A stretch of DNA of 26,709 nucleotides from Solirubrobacterales bacterium (GTDB lineage: Bacteria > Actinomycetota > Thermoleophilia > Solirubrobacterales > Solirubrobacteraceae), in NCBI GenBank assembly GCA_016215085.1, contig JACRMD010000082.1, positions 1 through 26,709 of the forward strand, read 5' to 3'. The notes beneath the pieces are model-generated. The model was given only the letters and a program-made list of their open reading frames with translations. It ran no database searches and was not told the DNA's origin. The position numbers were made by a program, and so were the translations under genes. Positions 18,152 to 25,337 of the stretch are shown one piece after another (position 1 is the stretch's first letter; every line of letters begins with the position of its first letter).

Positions 18152-19272
18152 GCCCGGTCCGCGCGCTCGCGCGCGTCAACGTCGCGGCGATCGAGCGCAA
18201 CGTCGCCCGGCTGGTCCGCGAGGCCGAGCCGACGGCCGTCTGCGCGGTCGTCAAGGCCGACGGCTACGGCCACGGCGCGGTGCCCGCCGCCCGCGCGGCG
18301 CTGGCCGGCGGCGCCACCTGGCTGGCCGTCGCCACCGCCGAGGAGGCGCGCGCGCTGCGGGACGCCGGGCTCCGCGACCCGCCCGTGCTCGTCATGGGCG
18401 CGCTGTCGGCCGAGGAGCTGCCGGTGGCGCTGGAGGCCGGCGCCGACGTCGTCGCGTGGACGCCGGAGTTCGTCGCCGCGCTGCGCGAGGCCGGCCGGCC
18501 GGTGCGCGTCCACGTCAAGCTCGACACGGGCATGGGCCGGCTCGGCACGCGGGACCCCGCCCTGGCCACGGCGCTGGCCGACGAGGTCGCCGGCGACGAC
18601 GACCTCGTGCTCGCGGGCGCCATGACCCACTTCGCGACCGCCGACGAGCCCGGCGACCGGTTCCTCGGCGAGCAGCTCGAGCGCTTCCGCGCCTGGGTGC
18701 AGCCGCTGCGCGGCCGCCATCCCGGGCTGGTCGCCCACGCCGCCAACAGCGCCGCCACGCTGCGCGAGCCCGCGTCGCGGTTCGACCTCGTACGCTGCGG
18801 CATCGCGATCTACGGCATGGACCCGTTCGGCGAGGACCCGGCCGAGCGCGACCTCGAGCCCGCCCTGGAGCTGACCTCCTACGTCGCCGCGGTCAAGGCG
18901 TGCGAGCCGGGGGAGAGCGCGGGCTACGGGCGCCGCTTCGTCGCCCAGCGGCCCACCACCCTGGCGACCGTGCCCATCGGGTACGGCGATGGGTGGCGGC
19001 GCGGGCTGACCAACGACTGCGACGTGCTGCTCCACGGCCGCCGGGTGCCGCTCGTCGGGACGGTCAGCATGGACAACATCACGCTCGAGGTCGAGGGCAA
19101 GGACGCGCACGTCGGCGACGACGTCGTCCTCCTGGGCGCCCAGGGCGCCGAGCGGGTCACGGCCGAGGAGATCGCCCGCCGCCTGGGGACGATCAACTAC
19201 GAGGTGACCTGCGGCCTCTCGCCGCGGATCCCGCGGGTCCACCACCGCGACGGCGAGGTGCTGCCGGGGTGA
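18148..19272 (+). CDS. alr: Alanine racemase
   Basis: 374 residues from GTG 18148. This PLP enzyme interconverts L- and D-alanine for peptidoglycan. The PLP lysine is Lys36 in AVVKADGYGHG. The second catalytic base is the Tyr in GESAGYGRRF (about 259). Other family segments are KLDTGMGRLG, AHAANSAATL, RCGIAIYGMDPF, TVPIGYGDGWRRGL, VPLVGTVSMDNITLEV and TINYEVTCGLSPRIPR at the C-terminus. It is complete and of normal length. The start overlaps the CBS-pair stop and its stop overlaps the next start (GTGA), a tight translationally coupled trio. Confidence 0.95.
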   Translation: MSPVRALARVNVAAIERNVARLVREAEPTAVCAVVKADGYGHGAVPAARAALAGGATWLAVATAEEARALRDAGLRDPPVLVMGALSAEELPVALEAGADVVAWTPEFVAALREAGRPVRVHVKLDTGMGRLGTRDPALATALADEVAGDDDLVLAGAMTHFATADEPGDRFLGEQLERFRAWVQPLRGRHPGLVAHAANSAATLREPASRFDLVRCGIAIYGMDPFGEDPAERDLEPALELTSYVAAVKACEPGESAGYGRRFVAQRPTTLATVPIGYGDGWRRGLTNDCDVLLHGRRVPLVGTVSMDNITLEVEGKDAHVGDDVVLLGAQGAERVTAEEIARRLGTINYEVTCGLSPRIPRVHHRDGEVLPG

Positions 19273-20762
19273 GCGACGCGCTCGCCGCGGCCCGCGAGGC
19301 CCTGGCCGGCGCGCGCGCGTGGGTCGTCGGGGGCGCGGTGCGCGACGCGCTGCTGGGCCGCGACGTCGACGACGTGGACGTCGTCGTCGACGGCGACGTC
19401 GCGGCGGCGGCCAAGGCGCTCGGCCGCCACGCGGGCGGCCCGGCCTTCGCGCTGAGCGACACCTTCGGCGCGTGGCGGGTCATCGGCCCGGACCGGCGCT
19501 GGCAGGTCGACCTCATGCCCGTCCAGGGCGGCGGGCTGCACGCCGACCTCGCGCGGCGGGACTTCACCGTCAACGCGATGGCCGAGCCGCTGGCGGGCGG
19601 CGCGCTGGAGGACCCCTTCCACGGCCGGGAGGACCTCGCGGCCCGGCGGCTGCGGATGGTCACGCCGATCGCGTTCGACGACGACCCGCTGCGCGTCCTG
19701 CGCCTGGCCCGCTTCGCGTGCGAGCTGGGCTTCGGCACCGACCCGGGCACGGTCGAGGCCGCCCGCCACGCTGCGCGGGCGATCGCCGACGTCGCCGGCG
19801 AGCGGGTCTTCGCCGAGCTGCGGCGCGTCGTCGCCGCCGACACCGCCCTCGACGGCCTGGCGCTCATGGACGACCTCGGCCTGACCGCCCACGTCCTGCC
19901 CGAGCTCGCGGCCATGCGCGGCGTCGCCCAGAACCGCTACCACCACCTCGACGTCCACGACCACACGCTCGCGGTCCTGGAGGAGGCGATCCGGCTCGAG
20001 CGCGAGCCGGCCGCCGTCCTCGGCGACGACGCCGTCGGCGCGCGCGTGCGGGCGTTCCTGGCCGAGCCGTTCGCCGACGGGTTGACGCGGGGCGGCGCCC
20101 TGCGCTTCGGCGCGCTGCTGCACGACGTCGCCAAGCCCGAGACCCAGGCCCGCGACGAGCACGGCGAGGTGCTCGGCTTCCCCGGCCACGCCGAGCTCGG
20201 CGCCTGCGAGGCCCGCGAGGTGCTGGCGCGGCTGCGCACCAGCGAGCGGCTGCGCGCGCACGTCGCCGCGCTCACCCGCCACCACCTCGGGCTCGGGTTC
20301 CTCACGCACCGCGCGCCGCTGCAGCGCCGCGACCTGTTCAAGTACCTCATGAAGACCCAGCCCGTGCCGGTGGACGTGTCGCTGCTGTCGATCGCCGACC
20401 GGCTGGCCACGCGCGGGCGCAAGGCGCAGGAGGCGATCGAGCGCCACCTCGCGCTGGCCCGCGTGGTACTGCCCGAGGCGCTGGACTTCGACCCGCGCGC
20501 CGCGCCCCTGGTGCGCGGCGACGAGCTGGCCGCGGCGCTGGGCGTCCAGCCCGGCCGGGAGCTCGGCCGGCTGCTGCTGGAGGTCGCCGAGGCGCGCTTC
20601 GCCGGCGAGGTCGCCACGCGCGACGAGGCGGTCGCGCTTGGCGGCGCCCGAGAGGTTCCCCGCGCCGTCGCTCGCCAGGACCTCGTCGAAGAGCCCGAGC
20701 GAGGCGGCTCGCCGTGCGGTAGCCGCGGCGCAGCGGCACCAGGCCGTCGGTGGCGAACGTGA
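19269..20762 (+). CDS. CCA-adding enzyme / poly(A) polymerase-family nucleotidyltransferase with HD domain, altered C-terminus
   Basis: The frame starts at GTG 19269, overlapping the alr stop. The nucleotidyltransferase head has VVGGAVRDALLG (about 19) and the metal-binding DVDDVDVVV. It continues with ARRDFTVNAMAEPL, DPLRVLRLARFACELGF and a C-terminal HD domain (FGALLHDVAKPET, about 282; HLGLGFLTHR). Such enzymes add or repair the tRNA 3' CCA end; the HD domain may give phosphatase or phosphodiesterase activity. Up to about 20640 (GEVATRDEAVAL, about residue 457) the sequence is normal. The final 40 residues then read antisense through a HAD-like fragment and part of the M28 peptidase gene, with poor codon quality, before a stop at 20760–20762. 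The native last residues and stop are probably lost; catalytic parts are intact. Confidence 0.88.
   Translation: MSDALAAAREALAGARAWVVGGAVRDALLGRDVDDVDVVVDGDVAAAAKALGRHAGGPAFALSDTFGAWRVIGPDRRWQVDLMPVQGGGLHADLARRDFTVNAMAEPLAGGALEDPFHGREDLAARRLRMVTPIAFDDDPLRVLRLARFACELGFGTDPGTVEAARHAARAIADVAGERVFAELRRVVAADTALDGLALMDDLGLTAHVLPELAAMRGVAQNRYHHLDVHDHTLAVLEEAIRLEREPAAVLGDDAVGARVRAFLAEPFADGLTRGGALRFGALLHDVAKPETQARDEHGEVLGFPGHAELGACEAREVLARLRTSERLRAHVAALTRHHLGLGFLTHRAPLQRRDLFKYLMKTQPVPVDVSLLSIADRLATRGRKAQEAIERHLALARVVLPEALDFDPRAAPLVRGDELAAALGVQPGRELGRLLLEVAEARFAGEVATRDEAVALGGAREVPRAVARQDLVEEPERGGSPCGSRGAAAPGRRWRT
20619..20708 (-). pseudogene. Short HAD/UbiA-type phosphatase-domain fragment inserted between two genes
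   Basis: On the minus strand a 30-residue frame reads AASLGLFDEVLASDGAGN and then LSGAAKRDRLVA, with every codon but the last ending in G or C. This matches the segment LGLFDEVLASDG-x-x-NL-x-G-x-x-K-x-x-x-LV that I recall from HAD-like domains fused to UbiA prenyltransferases. It belongs neither to the M28 peptidase nor to the CCA-adding enzyme. It is in a different frame from the peptidase remnant before it. Its last 20 or so bases coincide with the CCA-adding enzyme's final good codons, so the join may have formed at shared sequence. Confidence 0.6.
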
Positions 20763-21704
20763 AGTGCAGGCCGCGGCGGAGGTGGACGCCCGCCTCGCGC
20801 GCGGCGTCCTCGACCAGGCGCTTGGCGTCCTCGGGGTACTCGAACATCTTCAGGAAGCCCTCGCCCTCGATGAGGACGAGCTCGGGCGACCCGAGCGTGT
20901 CGAGGCAGACGAAGGTCGTGCCCGCGCGCGGGAGGTCGGCGAGGTGGCGGCGCGCGTAGGCGAGCATCCCCTCCTGGTTGGCCTCCTCGGCCCCGGCCGA
21001 CAGCAGGATCAGGCGCAGGCCCTCGGGCGGCGCGCCGCCCAGCCGCCGCGCGACCTCCAGCAGCACGGCGACGCCGGTCAGGTTGTCGTTGGCCCCCGGC
21101 ACGACCGGCTGGCGGGCCATGTGCGCCATCACCGCGGCGGTGCCGGCGCTGAGGCCGGCGCCCAGCCGCGTGAGCCCGCGCGCGCCGGACGCGGCGCCGA
21201 GCGCGACCAGCGCCGGCCCGGCGGCGACGAGGCCCATCAGCGGCGGCCAGCGGTCCATGCGCTCCAGCAGCCAGGGCAGCTTGTCGCCGAGCAGCCGCGG
21301 CACCGTCTGGTCGAAGATCGCGTGCGTGCGGGCCGCGTCGTGGTGGGCGTGGACGACGAGCACCGTGTCGGCGTCGCGGTCGCCCAGCTCGCCGACGACG
21401 TTGGTCGTGTGGCCGCGGGGCAGCAGCCGCCGCACCCAGCGGCCTTCGCCGCCGGTCAGGTCCAGGTACATCGAGACGGCGGCTGCGGCGCCCATGGCCG
21501 CGCCGGCCGCCCCCCGAGCCCGGCCAGCAGCCCCAGCGGGGTGTAGAAGCCGCCGTGGACCAGCTCCTCGTCGACCTCGACGCGCGCGCCGGCCTCGCGC
21601 AGCCGCTCGGCGATCCACCCGGCCGCCTCGCGCTCGCCCGTCGAGCAGGGGAGCCGGTCGATCGCGGCGAGGTGGGTGATGTCGTCGCGCAGGGTGCCCG
21701 CCAT
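20709..21704 (-). pseudogene. M28-family metallopeptidase, frameshifted and C-terminally truncated
   Basis: The gene starts at ATG 21704 (MAGTLRDDITHLAAIDRLPC, then STGEREAAGWIAERLREAG). After GLLAGLG the frame breaks at a run of six C on the plus strand (21510–21515); seven would restore it into AAGAAMGAAAAVSMYLDL. The rest shows M28 zinc-peptidase features: VVHAHHDA (first zinc His), GANDNLTGVAVLLEVAR (bridging Asp), LLSAGAEEANQEGM (catalytic and zinc Glu) and CLDTLGSPEL (zinc Asp). One or two helices (LMGLVAAGPALVALGAA, VSMYLDL region) suggest membrane association. It ends abruptly at GLVPLRRGYRTAS. The last zinc-ligand His (in an NxxHxxxDT-like motif) and some 40–60 residues are missing, replaced by a HAD/UbiA fragment. 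Not functional as written. Confidence 0.8.
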
Positions 21705-21714
21705 GGGAGCGGGG

Positions 21715-21727
21715 ACGCTACTAGTCT
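21715..21727. promoter_or_regulatory. Back-to-back -10 elements between M28 peptidase and HIT genes
   Basis: Minus-strand TAGCGT (21715–21720) ends 10 nt before the peptidase ATG. Plus-strand TAGTCT (21722–21727) ends 7 nt before the HIT ATG. The two hexamers are separated by one base, inside the near-palindrome CTACTAG. The 30-nt divergent gap holds nothing else, so both messages would be leaderless and compete for polymerase. Confidence 0.5.
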
Positions 21728-21734
21728 GCCGCGC

Positions 21735-22145
21735 ATGGCCGACCCGGACTGCATCTTCTGCAAGATCGTGGCGGGCGAGCTCCCGGCGACGATCGTGGCC
21801 GAGGACGAGCGCACGGTGTCCTTCATGGACATCTCGCCCGCCACCCGCGGCCACGCGCTGGTGATCCCGCGCGAGCACCACAGGGATCTGCTGGACGTCG
21901 CCGAGGAGGACCTCGCCGCGGTCGCGGCGGCCGCCAAGCGGCTCGCGCGGCGCCAGAAGGAGGTGCTCGGCGCCGACGGCGTCAACCTCCTCAACTCCTG
22001 CGGCGCGGCCGGCTGGCAGACCGTGTTCCACTTCCACGTGCACGTGATCCCGCGCTACGAGGACGACCCGCTGCGCCTGCCGTGGGTGCCCGAGCAGGGC
22101 GACATGGAGGACATCAAGGCGGCGGGAGAGGAGCTGCGCGCGTGA
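21735..22145 (+). CDS. HIT-family nucleotide-binding protein
   Basis: 136 residues from ATG 21735. N-terminal CIFCKIVAGELP has the Cys-x-x-Cys of the HINT branch; then FMDISPATRGHALVIPREHH and the catalytic histidine triad HFHVHVIPR. HINT-type proteins hydrolyse adenosine phosphoramidates and acyl-AMPs. The central Asn-rich strand GVNLLNSCGAAGWQTVFHFHVH is standard for the family. The length is slightly above the 115–120 usual, with an acidic tail. The stop overlaps the GTG of the enoyl-CoA hydratase gene (GTGA), implying a coupled pair. Start choice is supported by the TAGTCT box 7 nt upstream. Confidence 0.95.
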   Translation: MADPDCIFCKIVAGELPATIVAEDERTVSFMDISPATRGHALVIPREHHRDLLDVAEEDLAAVAAAAKRLARRQKEVLGADGVNLLNSCGAAGWQTVFHFHVHVIPRYEDDPLRLPWVPEQGDMEDIKAAGEELRA

Positions 22146-22809
22146 GCACGACCTTCGGTCCCTGGACGCTGGAAGACGACGGCCCGCTGGCCGTCCTGAC
22201 CGTCAGCAAGCCGCCGCTGAACCTGTTCGACCAGGAGCTCGACCAGGGCCTGCACGACGCGATCCGCCACGTCGGCGAGCAGCGCCCGCGCGCGCTGCTC
22301 ATCCGCGCCGAGGGCCGGGTCTTCACCGGTGGCGTCGACGTCAACCTCTTCAAGGACCTGACGCCCGAGACCGGCGGCGAGCTGTGGCGCCGCGGCTTCG
22401 AGCTCGTGCACGCGATCGAGGACCTGCCGTTCCCCGGGAAGGCGCGCGCCGCCACGGCGGAGGTCGGCTTCAAGGACGTGGCGGGGCTCGACGACAAGTC
22501 GGCGGTGCGGATCGCCGGAGTGAGGGTCGGGCGCGTCGACGGCATCCGCCTCCTGCCGGACGGCTCGGCGGTGGCGAGGAGTTCGAGCAGCGCTCACGCG
22601 AGCTGGCGCGGACGCTGGCCGCCGGGCCGACGGTCGCGCACGCCGCGACGAAGGCGATCGTCAAGGCCCAGAAGGAGGGCGGCGCGCGGGCGGCCGACGC
22701 GATCGTCCCCGGGGTCGCCGGCGGCCTGTTCGCCACCGAGGACCTGCAGAACGCCGTCCGCTCGTTCCTGGCCGAGGGCCCGGGCAAGGCCACGTACCAG
22801 GGTCGCTGA
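22142..22809 (+). pseudogene. Enoyl-CoA hydratase/isomerase, centre replaced by an unrelated fragment
   Basis: The N-terminal 98 residues from GTG 22142 are crotonase-like: LAVLTVSKPPLNLFDQEL, ALLIRAEGRVFTGGVDVNLF (first oxyanion strand) and HAIEDLPFP. The C-terminal part, in a different frame from about 22570, is also crotonase-like: FEQRSRELARTLAAGPTVAH and ATKAIVKAQ, ending LFATEDLQNAVRSFLAEGPG and a stop at 22807–22809. Between them the normal middle (second oxyanion Gly, catalytic Glu region, about 90–100 residues) is absent and about 45 residues of an MCE/MlaD-type domain are present instead. The enzyme family hydrates enoyl-CoA in fatty-acid oxidation. As assembled it cannot work. The native gene would follow the HIT gene with a 4-nt overlap. 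Confidence 0.82.
22436..22570 (+). pseudogene. MCE/MlaD-domain fragment embedded in enoyl-CoA hydratase gene
   Basis: In the N-terminal hydratase frame the sequence continues KARAATAEVGFKDVAGL and then DDKSAVRIAGVRVGRVDGIR, LLPDG. The core GL-x-x-x-x-x-VR-x-AGV-x-VG-x-V-x-x-I is the hallmark of MlaD/MCE domains, which form hexameric rings for lipid transport (Mce in actinobacteria). Nothing in crotonases resembles it. Codons keep the GC-ending pattern of the host. The downstream join is at about 22562–22570, where MCE LLPDG meets the hydratase's GGEEFEQRS segment, both containing a Leu-Pro-Asp/Gly-like turn. No other part of an mce operon is present in the window. Confidence 0.75.
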
Positions 22810-22833
22810 CGCGGTTCCGGGTGCCCGGCCTGT

Positions 22834-22839
22834 CATGGT
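22834..22839 (+). promoter_or_regulatory. Possible -10 (CATGGT) of secreted protein gene
   Basis: CATGGT ends 6 nt before ATG 22846. It matches the ANNNT part and the spacing of the TANNNT boxes elsewhere but lacks the first T, so it is a weaker call. Confidence 0.25.
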
Positions 22840-22845
22840 GGCGCC

Positions 22846-23460
22846 ATGCGGTCACCTGGTCGAGCGATCCTGGCCGGCGGCCTCCTCGCGCTCGCGGGGG
22901 TCGCGGGGGCCGCGCAGGCCGGCCCGCCCGCGCGCCACGCGCAGGCGACCGCGTCGGTGGTCGCCCGCGACGCGAAGGGCGACGCGCGGACCGATCTGGA
23001 CATCACCCGGTTCTCGATCGCGCGCGGCAGCGACGGGCGGCTGCGCGCCTCGGTGACCATGGCCGCCGCGTGGGAGTCCTCGGCGTTGCGGGCCGAGGAC
23101 GGGCCGCCGGGCTCGGTCTGCGTCCGCGTCTGGACGTCCTCGGACCCGCCCGACGAGCCGCCCGACTTCCTGGTCTGCGCCACCGCCGACGAGGGCGGCC
23201 AGCTGCGCGGGTCGGTGCTGCGCGAGCGGCCCAACCAGCTGCCCGAGCGCGTGGCCAAGGCGGTCGTCTCGCGGCCCAGCGGACGCACGGTGACGCTGCG
23301 CTTCTCGCAGAGCTCGGTGGGGCGCCCGGCCGCGGTGGACGTCAGCGCGGAGACCAGCCGCGCCGGCTGCCCGCGCGTGACCTGCATCGACACGGCGCCC
23401 GACGCGCCCGACACCGACCGGTTGCGGATCCGCAAGCCGGCCGGCACCAACCGCCCCTGA
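22846..23460 (+). CDS. Secreted hypothetical protein, 204 aa
   Basis: ATG 22846 opens with a typical signal peptide (MRSPGRAILAGGLLALAGVA then GAAQA). The mature part is beta-rich: ASVVARDAKGDARTDLDITR resembles the start of proteins with a DOMON-like or CBM9-like immunoglobulin fold, in which a short Asp-rich strand precedes calculated surface strands. RLRASVTMAAAWES, VCVRVWTSSDPPDEPPDFLVC and TVTLRFSQSSVG are later strands. Four cysteines (VCVRV, FLVCA, GCPRVTC) may pair outside the cell. I do not recognise a family with certainty. It follows the hydratase gene by 36 nt and precedes another secreted protein. Confidence 0.75.
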   Translation: MRSPGRAILAGGLLALAGVAGAAQAGPPARHAQATASVVARDAKGDARTDLDITRFSIARGSDGRLRASVTMAAAWESSALRAEDGPPGSVCVRVWTSSDPPDEPPDFLVCATADEGGQLRGSVLRERPNQLPERVAKAVVSRPSGRTVTLRFSQSSVGRPAAVDVSAETSRAGCPRVTCIDTAPDAPDTDRLRIRKPAGTNRP

Positions 23461-23496
23461 GTCCGCGACGCGCGTCGCAGGACCGCCCGGGCGGAC
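23461..23496. terminator. Nested palindromes directly after a stop codon (terminator or operator)
   Basis: Two perfect palindromes sit side by side: GCGACGCGCGTCGC (23465–23478) and CCGCCCGGGCGG (23483–23494). They are enclosed by GTCCGC (23461–23466) and GCGGAC (23491–23496), which could pair as a 36-nt outer stem. The block starts immediately after TGA 23458–23460. A factor-independent terminator without a T-run, or a regulatory site for the next gene, both fit. Confidence 0.4.
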
Positions 23497-23532
23497 CGCA
23501 ACTCCGCCGGTGAGGCGTGTTCAATCCCGCTG

Positions 23533-24180
23533 ATGCCTCGTTTCCGCGCTCTCCTGGCGACCGCGGCGGTCGCCGGCCTGGCGCTGCCCGCCGTCGCCCT
23601 CGCGACGCTCACCGACATCGGCACCGGCGTGCCCGACGCGAAGCCCAGCTGCCCGGACCGCCCGTGCCTGGCCGTCAGCCGCACCACCGGCTACCAGGCC
23701 AAGGTCGGGACCAACCGCGGCCTGATGACCGTGCCCAAGGACGGCCGGCTCGTGTCCTGGACGGTGTCGCTCGGCAAGCCGGGCAAGAAGCAGGTCGCGT
23801 TCTTCAACGACAAGCTGGGCGGCAAGTCGCAGGCGCAGATCACCGTGCTGCGGATGGGCCGCAAGCTCCACGCCCGCGTCGTGGCGCAGGGGCCGCTGAT
23901 GGACCTCGAGCCCTACTTCGGGCAGACCGTCGAGTTCCCGCTGGAGCGCTCGATCGAGGTCAAGAAGGGCTACGTCATCGCCGTCACGGTGCCGACGTGG
24001 GCGCCGGCGCTGGCGGTGAACCTCGGCGGCGACACGTCGTGGCGCGCCGCGCGCAAGAAGGGCGAGTGCGAGGACACGCAGGCCCAGACGGCGCAGGAGG
24101 CCAACGCGGTCGCGCAGTTCTACTGCCTGTACCGCACCGCGCGGCTGGTCTACAGCGCGCGGGTGATCAGCACGCCGTAG
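23533..24180 (+). CDS. Secreted hypothetical protein, 215 aa
   Basis: ATG 23533 gives a signal peptide (MPRFRALLATAAVAGLALPA then VALA) followed by a mature domain starting TLTDIGTGVPDAKPSCPDRP. Family-like features are a conserved Cys pair near the N-terminus, GYQAKVGTNRGLMTVPKDGR, LVSWTVSLGKPGKKQVAFFN and YVIAVTVPTWAPALAVNLGG. The pattern resembles a jellyroll or lectin-like fold and I recall similar proteins in several copies in Solirubrobacterales genomes, but function is unknown. The last 14 nt overlap, tail to tail, with the end of the GGDEF gene on the other strand. Confidence 0.78.
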   Translation: MPRFRALLATAAVAGLALPAVALATLTDIGTGVPDAKPSCPDRPCLAVSRTTGYQAKVGTNRGLMTVPKDGRLVSWTVSLGKPGKKQVAFFNDKLGGKSQAQITVLRMGRKLHARVVAQGPLMDLEPYFGQTVEFPLERSIEVKKGYVIAVTVPTWAPALAVNLGGDTSWRAARKKGECEDTQAQTAQEANAVAQFYCLYRTARLVYSARVISTP

Positions 24181-25249
24181 CGGCGGGCAGCGTCGGCGGC
24201 TCGCCGCCGGCGCCGGAGACGACCTGGTTGCGCCCGGCCGCCTTGGCGGCGTACAGGGCGCGGTCCGCGCTGCGCAGGAGCGCGTCGGCGCTCACGTCGC
24301 CGCTCGCCGCCTCGGCGACGCCGACGCTGACGGTCACGGTGCCCACCGGCGGGATCGGCGCGGCCTCGATCGCCGCGCGCAGCGTCTCGGCGTAGGCGCG
24401 GGCGCCCTCGGCGTCGCTCTCGACCAGCAGCACGGCGAACTCCTCGCCGCCGAGGCGCGCGAACGCGTCGGTGCGGCGGGTCATCGACGCGACGAGCTCG
24501 GCCAGGCCGCGCAGCACGTCGTCGCCCGACGCGTGCCCGTAGCGGTCGTTGACCGACTTGAAGTGGTCGACGTCCAGGACCGCCAGCGCGCAGCTGCCGC
24601 CGTGGCGCCGGCAGCGGGCCAGCTCGTCGTCGAGCGCGCGGGCGAAGGCGCGGCGGTTCAGGGCGCCGGTGAGGGGGTCGCGCGTGGCGAGGACGTGCAG
24701 GCGCGCGACGAGCTCGCCCAGCTGCTCCTTGAGCGCGGTGATCAGCACGAGCACCACGGCCAGCACGACCAGCACGACGAGGAACTGGACGGTCCGGGCC
24801 ACGGGGTCGACCCAGAGCACCAGCACGACGCCGTAGGAGGCGGCGAGGAAGAGGTAGTTGAGCAGCAGCTCGCGGCGCTGCAGGAAGTAGGCGCCCACGA
24901 GCATCGGCCACAGGTAGAAGAAGGGCACGAGCGCCACGGGCTCGGCGACGGCCACGACGGCGTCCACGAGCAGCGTGCCGGCGGGGATGCTGGCCAGCAG
25001 CAGCCACTGGGGCGGGCGGCGGACCAGGGCCCACATGAGGGCTCCGACCCAGGTGAGGCCCGAGCAGACGGCCAGGCCGAGGTGGTCGGAGGTGTCCGGG
25101 TCGGGTGTGGTGAGGCTCAGGATGAGCGTGAGCGCCGCGATGACGTGCAGCACCAGCATCGACCGCCGCATGCGCGCCGTGGCGGGCATCGGCCGGCGGT
25201 CCGCGGTGGCGGCGCCGAGCGGGTCGGTGAAGGGGTACGGACGCGACAC
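24167..25249 (-). CDS. Membrane diguanylate cyclase (GGDEF domain)
   Basis: 360 residues from GTG 25249; ATG 25189 is an alternative start 20 codons in, but the codons before it have the host pattern. Six hydrophobic segments fill the first 190 residues (for example LVLHVIAALTLILSL, LGLAVCSGLTWVGALMWAL, LVPFFYLWPMLVGAYFL, FLVVLVVLAVVLVLITAL). A short helix leads to the cyclase domain: DPLTGALNRRAF, LDVDHFKSVNDRYGHASGDD and the active-site GGEEF in ARLGGEEFAVLL. An inhibitory-site RxxD (RRTD) lies five residues before it. It should make cyclic di-GMP from two GTP, with product inhibition, in response to a membrane signal. No c-di-GMP effector or phosphodiesterase is in the window. Confidence 0.93.
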   Translation of the reverse strand: MSRPYPFTDPLGAATADRRPMPATARMRRSMLVLHVIAALTLILSLTTPDPDTSDHLGLAVCSGLTWVGALMWALVRRPPQWLLLASIPAGTLLVDAVVAVAEPVALVPFFYLWPMLVGAYFLQRRELLLNYLFLAASYGVVLVLWVDPVARTVQFLVVLVVLAVVLVLITALKEQLGELVARLHVLATRDPLTGALNRRAFARALDDELARCRRHGGSCALAVLDVDHFKSVNDRYGHASGDDVLRGLAELVASMTRRTDAFARLGGEEFAVLLVESDAEGARAYAETLRAAIEAAPIPPVGTVTVSVGVAEAASGDVSADALLRSADRALYAAKAAGRNQVVSGAGGEPPTLPAATAC

Positions 25250-25337
25250 TGACCGGGTGGTCGGTCCGGCCCGGCTGCGTCTTGACCGGCGCGATGTCGC
25301 GGATCGGACGATGGTCCGGTCCGCGTGGAGACGTCGG

